Assembly (NCBI RefSeq): GCF_020524905.1
Contig: NZ_JAIVKI010000003.1
Location: forward strand, 186,001-250,000
Origin: Microbulbifer variabilis
GTDB lineage: Bacteria; Pseudomonadota; Gammaproteobacteria; Pseudomonadales; Cellvibrionaceae
Length of the DNA: 64,000 nt
Direction of reading: 5' to 3'
Under the pieces are notes generated by a model, which had not been told where the DNA came from, ran no database searches, and was given only the letters and a program-made list of their open reading frames with translations. Below are positions 1-8,062 of this stretch, in pieces (position 1 is the first letter of the stretch; every line of letters begins with the position of its first letter). The position numbers and the translations under genes were made by a program.

Positions 1-747
1 ATCGTTCCGGCACTGGTACTGATTTTTTCCATGACAGGTATTTCTCCCGAAGTGCTGACCCATATGGCTGTGGGCACCTCTCTGGCAACCATTATCATCA
101 CTTCAATAAGTTCGGTCTGGGCCCATAACACAAAGGGAGCCGTGGACTGGCATCTGTTTTGGGTTATGACTCCAGGAATACTTGTGGGGTCTTGGTTGGG
201 GGGCGTAACCGCAGATCTGTTGCCAGGTGCCTGGTTACAGCTGTTGATCGGTGTCTTTGCCATAGTCATGGCTGCGCGAATGGGCTTAAGCAGTTTGCGC
301 CCCACCTCTCAACAGGAGAGTGATGATCACTTACCTGGTTTATTCCCACTGATCTGTTCGGCGGGATTAATTGGGTGGCTCGCAGCTATTTTTGGTATTG
401 GCGGAGGGGCACTGGTAGTGCCCTATCTATCGCACTTCGGTGTCAAAATGCAACGTGCAGTGGGTACCTCTGCGGCTTTTGGCCTACCTATTGCTATCTC
501 AGGTTCGCTGAGCTTTGTTGTACAGGGGTGGGGCAATAAGTTACTGCCGCACTGGAGTAGTGGCTATATCTACTGGCCGGCCTTCATAGGGATTGTTCTT
601 ACCAGCGTACTCTTTGCCAAGTTTGGAGCGAACTTGGCCCACAGAATATCCGCCAAACGCTTGAAACTGTGCTTTGCCATATTGCTTTGCATTATCGGGG
701 TTCGTTTTATTTGGCAAAATTTCAATCTATTAATTGGGCTGGGCTAG
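1..747 (+). CDS. TauE/SafE-family membrane permease, 5' partial
   Basis: The reading frame is open from the first base of the window, so the true start lies upstream; an internal Met falls at 31. The visible product is almost entirely hydrophobic, with about six to seven membrane segments. It contains the second TauE repeat signature, GIGGGALVVPYL, near residues 130-141 of the visible part, followed by a VGTSAAF segment; the same VGTS motif also occurs near the beginning. Family members (formerly DUF81) export or import sulfite, sulfoacetate or related organic anions across the inner membrane. The substrate cannot be told from sequence. It is convergent with the POT gene, and a shared hairpin terminator lies between them. 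Confidence 0.88.
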   Translation: MVPALVLIFSMTGISPEVLTHMAVGTSLATIIITSISSVWAHNTKGAVDWHLFWVMTPGILVGSWLGGVTADLLPGAWLQLLIGVFAIVMAARMGLSSLRPTSQQESDDHLPGLFPLICSAGLIGWLAAIFGIGGGALVVPYLSHFGVKMQRAVGTSAAFGLPIAISGSLSFVVQGWGNKLLPHWSSGYIYWPAFIGIVLTSVLFAKFGANLAHRISAKRLKLCFAILLCIIGVRFIWQNFNLLIGLG

Positions 748-835
748 AGCTACTTCCTTACTAACCATCGCTCGGTTGGCGACGAAGAAAACCTTCTTCG
801 TTGTATGGATGCTTGAGGGGCGGGATTTCAGAAAT

Positions 836-867
836 AAAAAAGCCACTGTTTTTACAGTGGCTTTTTA
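836..867. terminator. Bidirectional rho-independent terminator
   Basis: A perfect 9-bp stem, AGCCACTGT/ACAGTGGCT, encloses a TTTT loop. It has an A run on the left and a T run on the right, so it can terminate both the TauE gene (plus) and the POT gene (minus). Confidence 0.85.
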
Positions 868-885
868 ATGTGATGGTGGTTTTCC

Positions 886-2667
886 TTAGCGAATACCACA
901 CATACCTTTTTTCAGAATTGGTGATATAACAATCATCAATGCACCGACACCCAAGCCCCACCACATCAGGTACTCATACAGGTTGGTATAGGTAGCTAGA
1001 GTGGTGGCGAGATCTGCAGCTTCACCCTGTGGGACTGCTGCCATCTTGCCCATACGAGTGGCAACGGTTTCTGAAAGCGCGGTTGCAACAAACCAAGTTC
1101 CCATACTGGCACTGACCACTTTGCCAATAGACAGCTTAGTGACTGCGGAGAGGCCTATCGGGGAAAGGCACAGCTCGCCAGAAGTATGTAGCAGGTAGGC
1201 GAGTACCAGCCAGATCATCGCAACTTTTCCGGCCTCGGTGGGGAATGCTGCACCCAGTACCAGGGCGCCAAAGCCCAGGCCGGCTTGGATGATACCCAGA
1301 CCGAATTTCACCGGAGTACTGGGCTCCCAGCCACGTTTGCCCAGCCAAACCCACAAGGAAGCAAAGGGAATGGCCAATAGCATAATAAAGCCCGCATTGA
1401 GAGAGCCAAACATTGGAGCAGGAACTTCACCGCTACCAATAGAACGGTCCAAGACCCGATCAGCATAAAAGGTCATAGAGCCGGCGGATTGTTCAAACAG
1501 CGCCCAGAACACAATGGTAGAAATAATCAGAACCATTAGTACCACTGTACGGGAGAACTCCTCACTATAGTGACGAACAAAGCCGTAACCAATAAAGCCC
1601 ACCAATGCCAGTAACATACCTCCTAGCCACAGGTCATCCCCACTGAATGCCCAGATCAGACCGAGGCCTGCAGACAGGGCAGCCATGCCAATGGCGATAA
1701 AATCCTTGCCTTTACTGTCTTTATACAGCATCGAGAATAAAATCAAGCCAACAATAGCTACGATGAGCATGCTATTTTGTGCAATATGCACCACTGGCTC
1801 TTTTTGTACCAAGAACCATACAACCCCTAATGACAGGATGGCGCCAAGATAAATAGCCCATTCTTTACTGATCGGCCCCAGCGCTTTTTCTTTTAGCACT
1901 TCCGGTCGGCTCGGTTCGGCTAAACCATCCAGGTATTTTTGCCCCCAGAGGAAAGTGATCAATCCGAAGATCATACCGATTCCGGCGAGTCCAAAACCAT
2001 AGCCCCAGCCATAAGTCACTCCTAGCCAACCGCAAAGTAAAGTGGCGAGGAAGGAGCCTACATTGATACCCATATAAAAGATGGTAAATCCAGAATCGCG
2101 ACGGGAATCATTTTTCGGGTAGAGCTGGCCAACAATGGTGGAAATATTCGGCTTCAGGAAGCCAACCCCCACAGTAATCAGAGCCAGAGCCATAAAGAAC
2201 ACCTTCAGGGCCATTACATCCTGAATAATGACTTTTTCAGTCAGAGTGGTGCCCGCCGCAATCACGCTGCCATCATTCAGAGTGATCGCTTCGGAGAGAA
2301 CCGTGCCAGCGGCATAGGAGATGGCCTGAGAGCCTTCCACTGCCATTAACAGGTGGCCGAGACATAGAAGTACTCCGCCAAAGAGTACAGCTTTGCGCAT
2401 CCCCAGGTAGCGGTCGGCCAGTAGGCCACCGATTAGGGGCAGGGCATATACCAGGCCGGCATAGGCTCCAAGTACGTCAAGACCTGCACCGTCGGTAAAC
2501 AGGTGATACTTAGTGAGATAAAGAACAAGTAAGTACTTCATCCCATAGAAGGAGAATCGCTCCCATAGCTCTGTAGCAAAACAGATATAGAGCCCTTTCG
2601 GGTGGCCGAGCAATTCGCCCGAGCTCGGAGAGGCCGCCGTGGTGACGTCCGCGACATTAGAAGACAT
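886..2667 (-). CDS. POT/PTR2-family proton-coupled oligopeptide symporter
   Basis: This is an inner-membrane MFS-type transporter that imports di- and tripeptides with protons. The proton-coupling motif ExxERF is intact (E33, E36, R37, F38 in ELWERFSFYG). The PTR2 signature FTIFYMGINVGS follows near residue 195. The late motif GELCLSPIGLSAVTKL is also typical of the family. At 593 residues it is longer than the usual roughly 500, owing to a loop near residues 110-150 and an extended middle region. The ATG at 2667 is preceded by AGAGGA. A second POT gene lies at 29769-31262. Confidence 0.93.
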   Translation of the reverse strand: MSSNVADVTTAASPSSGELLGHPKGLYICFATELWERFSFYGMKYLLVLYLTKYHLFTDGAGLDVLGAYAGLVYALPLIGGLLADRYLGMRKAVLFGGVLLCLGHLLMAVEGSQAISYAAGTVLSEAITLNDGSVIAAGTTLTEKVIIQDVMALKVFFMALALITVGVGFLKPNISTIVGQLYPKNDSRRDSGFTIFYMGINVGSFLATLLCGWLGVTYGWGYGFGLAGIGMIFGLITFLWGQKYLDGLAEPSRPEVLKEKALGPISKEWAIYLGAILSLGVVWFLVQKEPVVHIAQNSMLIVAIVGLILFSMLYKDSKGKDFIAIGMAALSAGLGLIWAFSGDDLWLGGMLLALVGFIGYGFVRHYSEEFSRTVVLMVLIISTIVFWALFEQSAGSMTFYADRVLDRSIGSGEVPAPMFGSLNAGFIMLLAIPFASLWVWLGKRGWEPSTPVKFGLGIIQAGLGFGALVLGAAFPTEAGKVAMIWLVLAYLLHTSGELCLSPIGLSAVTKLSIGKVVSASMGTWFVATALSETVATRMGKMAAVPQGEAADLATTLATYTNLYEYLMWWGLGVGALMIVISPILKKGMCGIR

Positions 2668-2906
2668 AGAAGTTCCTCTGTCTGTAATAGTTATTGGGGA
2701 ACCTCCGCCAGCCGCTCTCTCGAAAAAGGTCGAGATTGAACAGGCTGCTCCCAGAGCTTCCAGTACAACGCACAGAGTTTACCAGCAGTCTAAATTGCAG
2801 GCGAACCGTTGTGGAACAATTTAGAGAAATGGTAATCAGGTGCTTCCATTGAGGCCTGATAAGTGGTAAATCCTGTATAAAGAGGAATTTCAAGGGGAAA
2901 ATAACA

Positions 2907-4040
2907 ATGAAAACCCCATTGTTGCTAAGTCTGTTCCTATTGTTGAGTGCTTGCACCGCGTTGCCGTCCGGCGAAAATCAGCCAATTGACTTGGAAAACG
3001 CCTTGAGCGGTGAGGTTCTGCTTGGCAGAGCTGTCACACTGGAGGAGTTGCCCCAAGAAGATCTCCTGGGCTTAGATTCCGATTTGCAGGCCTACTTGAA
3101 GGAGTTGGCTCCAAACGCCAGTCCGCAAAGCCGCTTAGCGGCACTGATACGGGCCTTCGAGCAGCGAGACTTTACCGTCGAGTATGATGAAAGTAGCACC
3201 CTAACGGCTATGGAAACCTATCGTCAGGCACGGGGTAACTGTCTGGCTTTTACTCTGATGATGGTGGCGATGGCCAGGGAATTAGGGGCTGAGGCCTCCT
3301 TCAATCAGGTGGAAGTACCTCCCGTTTGGAGTCATGATGAGCCTGAGACTTTTGTCGTTTACCGCCATGTGAATATGGTATCGGAAAGTTCTCGCGGCCG
3401 CCGCGTAGTAGATTTCAACCTTGCCGCCTATGATCCCGCCTACGATCAGCATATCCTGGATGACATAACGGCCTTTGCTCTTTACTACAGTAATCGCGGG
3501 GTTGAATTGATGCGTGAAGGGGAGATAGAGCAGGCCTTTTTATATCTGCGCAAGGCTCTGGAACTACGTCCGCAGAGAAGTGACTTATGGGCCAACTTGG
3601 GAGCCATATACAGCCACTTCGGCTTTTTAGCCGAGGCGCAGCAGAGTTACCAGCAAGCCCTTCACTTAAAAAACAGCAACCTCGTTGCAATCAGCAATCT
3701 GGAGCGGCTCTACCGACACAACGGCCAGCAAGCACTTGCCGATGAATACGCCAAACGTGCCCGCTACCACCGGGAACGCAATCCCTACTTTCTCTTCTAC
3801 CAAGCACGAGATGCTTATGAGCAGGGAGACTTCAAGCGGGCAGAACGTCGTCTGCGCAAGGCTGTATTGCGCCACGAAGGCGATCATCGCTTCCACTTCT
3901 TGCTCGGGTTGACCAGATACCGGCTTGGGGATATGGCGGCATCAAGGGAGAGTTTCGAAGAGGCTTTCTCACTGGTGACTAGTCCCTCAATAGTCAATGC
4001 TTATCAGCGAAAATTGCACCTAATGATGCAGAATAATTAA
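2907..4040 (+). CDS. Lipoprotein with transglutaminase-like domain and TPR repeats
   Basis: The N-terminus is a lipoprotein signal with lipobox LSAC (Cys16). Thr at +2 suggests outer-membrane sorting. Residues about 75-180 look like a transglutaminase/papain-like fold: Cys112 in GNCLAF, His154 in YRHVN and Asp169 in VVDFN form a plausible Cys-His-Asp triad. Residues about 190-360 hold four to five TPR units, suggesting a protein-binding scaffold. The start has an AAGGGGA ribosome binding site. It is divergent from the POT gene and convergent with a TonB receptor. The function is unknown; a role in envelope protein processing or assembly is only an inference. Confidence 0.8.
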   Translation: MKTPLLLSLFLLLSACTALPSGENQPIDLENALSGEVLLGRAVTLEELPQEDLLGLDSDLQAYLKELAPNASPQSRLAALIRAFEQRDFTVEYDESSTLTAMETYRQARGNCLAFTLMMVAMARELGAEASFNQVEVPPVWSHDEPETFVVYRHVNMVSESSRGRRVVDFNLAAYDPAYDQHILDDITAFALYYSNRGVELMREGEIEQAFLYLRKALELRPQRSDLWANLGAIYSHFGFLAEAQQSYQQALHLKNSNLVAISNLERLYRHNGQQALADEYAKRARYHRERNPYFLFYQARDAYEQGDFKRAERRLRKAVLRHEGDHRFHFLLGLTRYRLGDMAASRESFEEAFSLVTSPSIVNAYQRKLHLMMQNN

Positions 4041-4102
4041 GGATTTTTGCTACTTGTGATTATGTGTTGAATACAGAGCGTACTAAATTTAATCGATAAA
4101 TA

Positions 4103-4131
4103 AAGAAAGGGGCCAAATTGGCCCCTTTCTT
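4103..4131. terminator. Bidirectional terminator
   Basis: An almost perfect palindrome gives 12 bp of stem (AAGAAAGGGGCC with its complement) around a 5-nt AAATT loop. It is flanked by A- and T-rich tracts and lies between the convergent lipoprotein and TonB-receptor genes. Confidence 0.85.
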
Positions 4132-4157
4132 ATTCATTGGCTTGCAAGATTCGCTAC

Positions 4158-6869
4158 TTAGAATTGGTAAGTCACACCAGCCCAAGCGTAGCGGCCCTGG
4201 AAGTCGTAAGTGCCGTTCCAGTCGCTACCGGAAGTCGTAGATGGCTCACGGTCAGTAACGTTATCAATACCGGCGGTTAAACGCATAGCTTCGTTGACAT
4301 CCCAACCCGCCTTCAGGTTTAGGTAAGTGTGAGAAGGTACATTTAGGTAAGGGCTGTGGCCGTCACCAATATATTGCACATCAGCACCAAAGTCCCAGTT
4401 GTCGGCATACCAGGTTGCGCTGGCAAGGCCACGCCACTTGGTGTACGCATCACCAGTTGTGCCAATGTAATCTACGTTATCAGTAGTTTGATTGGTTTGG
4501 GAATTGTATACATCGTACTTAAGTAAGTGTGTAGCTTGAGCACGCAGAGCTAACTTGCCTGTATCGTAGTGGAAGTTCTGAACCACGTCGATGTCAATGC
4601 CACTGGTCTTGATTTCACCAATATTTTGCAGAGAACCTTCGAGGTGAACGATTTGCCCAGTGCTATCACGTTGTACCAAGGTCGGATCGCAAGCTGTCTC
4701 TACTCCCAAACGATAGCAATCATCTAGTAGCTGCTGAAGGTCTGTAGAAGTAATAGCATTTTCAATTTCTACATTGAAGTAGTCCAGGGTAATGGACAAG
4801 TCTTCAGTAAAGGCTGGAGTCCAGACGATACCTGCGGTAAAGCTAGTGGATTCTTCAGGTTGCAGGTCCTCATTACCACCGATATTAGTGACGATTTGGT
4901 TACCTGCTTGAGTGAAGTTGGAGCCCACTTCACTACAATAGCTCCCCTGCCCATCAGTATTATTTTTACTAGTATCACAAGGGTCTATCAGGTATTCATA
5001 ACTTTGAGCAGTGCCGCTATAGAGTTCATAGATACCCGGTGCACGAAAGGCCGTTGACAAGCTGCTACGGAAGCGTAAGTTTTCTGTTGGGGCGTAAACA
5101 GCTCCAAGCTTGTATGTTGCCTGACCACCAAAGGTGTCATAGTCCGAGTAACGTATAGCTGCATCAACAGACAGTTCGTCCGCAAACTTGGCACCGGACA
5201 AGATCGGTAGGTTGAATTCGGCAAATACCTCGGTAACAGCAAAGTCGCCAGAAGTAGCATCCTGCTGATTGCTGTAGGTTGCACCACTTTGGGTTTCAGC
5301 ACTTGGATTGAATTCACCAGATTCTTTACGGTACTCAATACCGCTAGCAAAACCTAAAGCACCACCTTGGAATTGAATAGCTTCGATGTCACCAGTCAAG
5401 CTGGCACCGAAATTAAGCATTTCATATTCATTGTCTTCACGGTCGGTATAGCTGATGTAATCTATGACTTCATCACTCATTCCACCAAGAAGCTGAATAT
5501 TTTCTTCGGCAATACCGCTCGTGCCATCAAGAACCTGTTGCATTAAAGTTTTATTGATGGAGTTACCAACAGTGTTCTCCCCTTCGTTCTTGCCGTAGCT
5601 CAAGAAAGTATCCCAGCCCCAGCCATTTGCTAAATCACCGCGAAGACCGCCAAGGATGCGATAGGTTTCTGTTTGTTGCTCAGAGTCACGGGTGCCGCCG
5701 GTAACCGGGCGCAAGCGAACATCGGTCAGTCCTGCTTGCCAAGTATCACCATGAGATGCTTCCGGTTCACTGGGCTTCAAATCCTTTGGACTACCTTGAG
5801 ATTTCCATTCAGCGAGCGCAGCGTTATAGGCAGCGAGCTCAATTTGATAAGCGTCCTCAGCTTCCTGCCAAGCGTCGGCAAGTTGGGCTTGAACTTCGGC
5901 AGGCAAGTGATCAGCCGTTATTTTAAGCCCATTACTGTTGTACATGGGTTGGGCTGCTAACTGCTGATTGGTGGTCTTACTGGTGTAAGAACCCTCACCA
6001 TAAAATTCAACTGCATCAGTAATGGAGAAGGTACCGCTACCGGTAAAACTGGTACGTTCCATAGAACCAGATAGCCACATGTACTGGCCGATATCGTAGT
6101 AGGAGAAGGCTCCCAATGTCTTCCCATCACTATCTACACCAAATTTACCGTAGTCGGTATAGATATTGCCCGTTGGTGACATGGAGCTCTCTAATCCAGC
6201 CCAATCACGGTCTTTGTAAGTGATTTCGTCACGCTGACTGTGGGTAACGTTACCAATGAATTGGCCGCGATCGAATTCCTTACCGAAGGTGATGGACAAC
6301 TCACCGTTCTCACCGCCACCGGCTTCCGTTGCGCCAGCCCGGGCATTAATACGAACGCCATCGAAAGAATCTTTCATAACAACGTTGATTACACCGGCAA
6401 CTGCGTCAGAGCCGTATACGGCGGAGGCGCCATCGGTTAGAACTTCGATACGGTCGATCATATCTACCGGGATATTGTTCATATCCACCGCAGAGCTCAC
6501 GCCAGAGCTAGAAGATACAAAACGACGGCCATTCACCAGTACCAGGGTGCGGGCAGAACCCAGGTTTCGTAGGTCCACAAATGACAGACCAGCACCGCCA
6601 TTGTTGTCGTTGGCATTGATACCGGTAGTACCCATGGATGGAAGCTGGTTCAAAAGCTCATCAATGGTGCCCACACCGGAACGCTGGATAGCTTCAGAGT
6701 CAACCAGAGTGATAGGGCCAGTAGTGGATAGTGGGTCACGCGCAATGCGGGAACCGGTAACAACTACTTCCTCAACCTCAGGTCCGGGAATAGATTCCTG
6801 GGCGAAAACGCCAGAGCTGGCGATGGTGCCCAGTGCTGCAATGGCAACGCTCAGTTTGGTCTTGATCAT
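4158..6869 (-). CDS. TonB-dependent receptor (TBDR-B)
   Basis: This is an outer-membrane active transporter energised by TonB/ExbBD. The signal peptide probably ends at VFA (residue 23). A plug domain follows at about residues 36-165 (EEVVVTGSRI, then RTLVLVNGRR and GASAVYGSDAVAGVINVV). The rest is a beta-barrel ending in the aromatic terminus TYQF. The plug style is that of receptors for carbohydrates or peptides in Cellvibrionales and Xanthomonads, not classic siderophore receptors. An unusual Ala/Glu-rich segment at about residues 322-375 looks helical and is inserted in the barrel. Upstream lies a 480-bp AT-rich leader with structured repeats, then the 2OG oxygenase and TPR-sulfotransferase on the same strand. 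Confidence 0.93.
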   Translation of the reverse strand: MIKTKLSVAIAALGTIASSGVFAQESIPGPEVEEVVVTGSRIARDPLSTTGPITLVDSEAIQRSGVGTIDELLNQLPSMGTTGINANDNNGGAGLSFVDLRNLGSARTLVLVNGRRFVSSSSGVSSAVDMNNIPVDMIDRIEVLTDGASAVYGSDAVAGVINVVMKDSFDGVRINARAGATEAGGGENGELSITFGKEFDRGQFIGNVTHSQRDEITYKDRDWAGLESSMSPTGNIYTDYGKFGVDSDGKTLGAFSYYDIGQYMWLSGSMERTSFTGSGTFSITDAVEFYGEGSYTSKTTNQQLAAQPMYNSNGLKITADHLPAEVQAQLADAWQEAEDAYQIELAAYNAALAEWKSQGSPKDLKPSEPEASHGDTWQAGLTDVRLRPVTGGTRDSEQQTETYRILGGLRGDLANGWGWDTFLSYGKNEGENTVGNSINKTLMQQVLDGTSGIAEENIQLLGGMSDEVIDYISYTDREDNEYEMLNFGASLTGDIEAIQFQGGALGFASGIEYRKESGEFNPSAETQSGATYSNQQDATSGDFAVTEVFAEFNLPILSGAKFADELSVDAAIRYSDYDTFGGQATYKLGAVYAPTENLRFRSSLSTAFRAPGIYELYSGTAQSYEYLIDPCDTSKNNTDGQGSYCSEVGSNFTQAGNQIVTNIGGNEDLQPEESTSFTAGIVWTPAFTEDLSITLDYFNVEIENAITSTDLQQLLDDCYRLGVETACDPTLVQRDSTGQIVHLEGSLQNIGEIKTSGIDIDVVQNFHYDTGKLALRAQATHLLKYDVYNSQTNQTTDNVDYIGTTGDAYTKWRGLASATWYADNWDFGADVQYIGDGHSPYLNVPSHTYLNLKAGWDVNEAMRLTAGIDNVTDREPSTTSGSDWNGTYDFQGRYAWAGVTYQF

Positions 6870-7352
6870 AGTGGAACCTTTTTATACTTAAGGTGCTTTT
6901 ATGGCTATAAGGTGTATACAAGATAACCTGTCAAAGCTGACTTTAAATTAAAAAACTTCAATATGGAACTATTCTGACAATTTTGAAGACCAATAGATTG
7001 GTTCCGAAAGATAAGGGTCGGCGATGTTTTGAGAGATAAACTTAGTTTTTTAGTTTATTTGTCCTATTGTTTCTCGACTTGATTACTTTTTCTTGCTTAT
7101 TTATTCGGTTTTTTAATATTTTAATTTTTCTGTCATACGAGGAGGAAATCATCGAGTTGTAGGTGGCAGATTCTGGGTGAGGCTCCATAGAGAAGGGGAA
7201 GGTAGGCCTTATGAGCGTAATGCTAGCTAATACTTTATTTTTGTACTTTTATTTTGCGAATATAGGGTCTATTAGCTGATTGTGCCAGAGCTCCAGTATT
7301 TCAAAGCTAATAGGTCTCACTGGAGCTGGTTGTGATTTATATAAGATTTGTG
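6870..7352. other. Non-coding AT-rich region upstream of TBDR-B
   Basis: No credible gene was found on either strand. The left half, next to TBDR-B, is strongly AT-rich and presumably holds its promoter; no consensus -35/-10 pair stood out. The right half holds the repeat cluster annotated separately at 7225-7327. Confidence 0.6.
7225..7327. repeat. Interleaved inverted repeats (three AGCTAATA octamers plus a 9-bp inverted pair)
   Basis: AGCTAATA occurs at 7225-7232 and 7305-7312, and its reverse complement at 7270-7277. Two perfect 9-bp inverted pairs are interleaved. Pair one is CTATTAGCT (7269-7277) with AGCTAATAG (7305-7313). Pair two is AGCTCCAGT (7289-7297) with ACTGGAGCT (7319-7327). 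The order a-b-a'-b' is that of an H-type RNA pseudoknot. The third octamer gives an alternative partner for the 7269-7277 arm. The region starts 26 nt after the stop of the minus-strand oxygenase and precedes TBDR-B. It could be a structured leader RNA, an attenuator, or a multi-site operator. Confidence 0.55.
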
Positions 7353-8048
7353 TCACCTATCGTGAAACCAGCCACTAATAGCTATTCGCAATTTTGGGGC
7401 AAAAGGAGCAACACAGGTTACAGAGTGAATGTGCTTGACGTCAAACAAGCATAAGCTGTTATATTGAGGCGTCCAAGATTCAGTGGGAGAACCATCGTTC
7501 TTATAAAATTGAAGTAACCCCCCCCAGTCTGGATGCCAGTTTTCTGAGAGGTTATATACAAAAGCAACGCGTCTTTTTTCGGATGAAACATCGTCTTTGT
7601 GCCTTGTAATAAAATCCCCTGGAGCAAAAGCTGTAAGCTGGGCGCTTAGATAAGCCAGTGAAGATATCCCGGTGATTTCCCTTACATTACTCATCATCTC
7701 TTCACTAGACAACAGGTTATAAATGCTGGCCAAATGGGTGGGGGAGTTCTGGTTGAGCCCTTGCCTTCCATACCAAAAACCAACTCCATTGCTTGCCTGC
7801 TTATGGACGCTTTTGATAAGTGAGAGGCGTTCATTGGCTTCTAATTGTTTAAATTCCTCCTTTGAGATTTCTGAGTATTGCTTTCCTGCAATGTGAGCCT
7901 GCTTAAACTCAGCATAATTCTGAATTTTGCTTTTTATTAGGTGTGCTGAATCAAGATTTAATAGATTGCTAACCCTACACTTTAAATCGCTACTGAATTT
8001 ATTTCTCCAAAAAAGGAGATCAATTTCATTATTTATTTTATAAGGCAT
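7353..8048 (-). CDS. 2OG-Fe(II) oxygenase, prolyl-hydroxylase-like (copy 1)
   Basis: The C-terminal half has a double-stranded beta-helix dioxygenase pattern. It shows iron ligands H150-x-D152 (RHKDD), the turn DWGGLLQFY, a distal His (H208 in HSVTCVAPF) and the 2-oxoglutarate-binding Arg221 in LRIAISGWF. This matches the family that includes prolyl 4-hydroxylase-like and Tpa1/OGFOD1-like enzymes, which hydroxylate protein or small-molecule targets using O2 and 2-oxoglutarate. The N-terminal 120 residues are not recognised. It lies 14 nt downstream of the TPR-sulfotransferase and is probably cotranscribed with it. It is a paralogue of the product at 10019-10741. The substrate is unknown. Confidence 0.85.
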   Translation of the reverse strand: MPYKINNEIDLLFWRNKFSSDLKCRVSNLLNLDSAHLIKSKIQNYAEFKQAHIAGKQYSEISKEEFKQLEANERLSLIKSVHKQASNGVGFWYGRQGLNQNSPTHLASIYNLLSSEEMMSNVREITGISSLAYLSAQLTAFAPGDFITRHKDDVSSEKRRVAFVYNLSENWHPDWGGLLQFYKNDGSPTESWTPQYNSLCLFDVKHIHSVTCVAPFAPKLRIAISGWFHDR

Positions 8049-8062
8049 GTTTTACCTCTTAT

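Noticed and set aside
6256-6891. A 211-residue plus-strand frame opposite TBDR-B
   Set aside because: It is antisense to a clear TonB receptor, Ser/Thr/Pro/Arg-rich, and shows no motif or ribosome site; the same holds for the other long antisense frames in this window.
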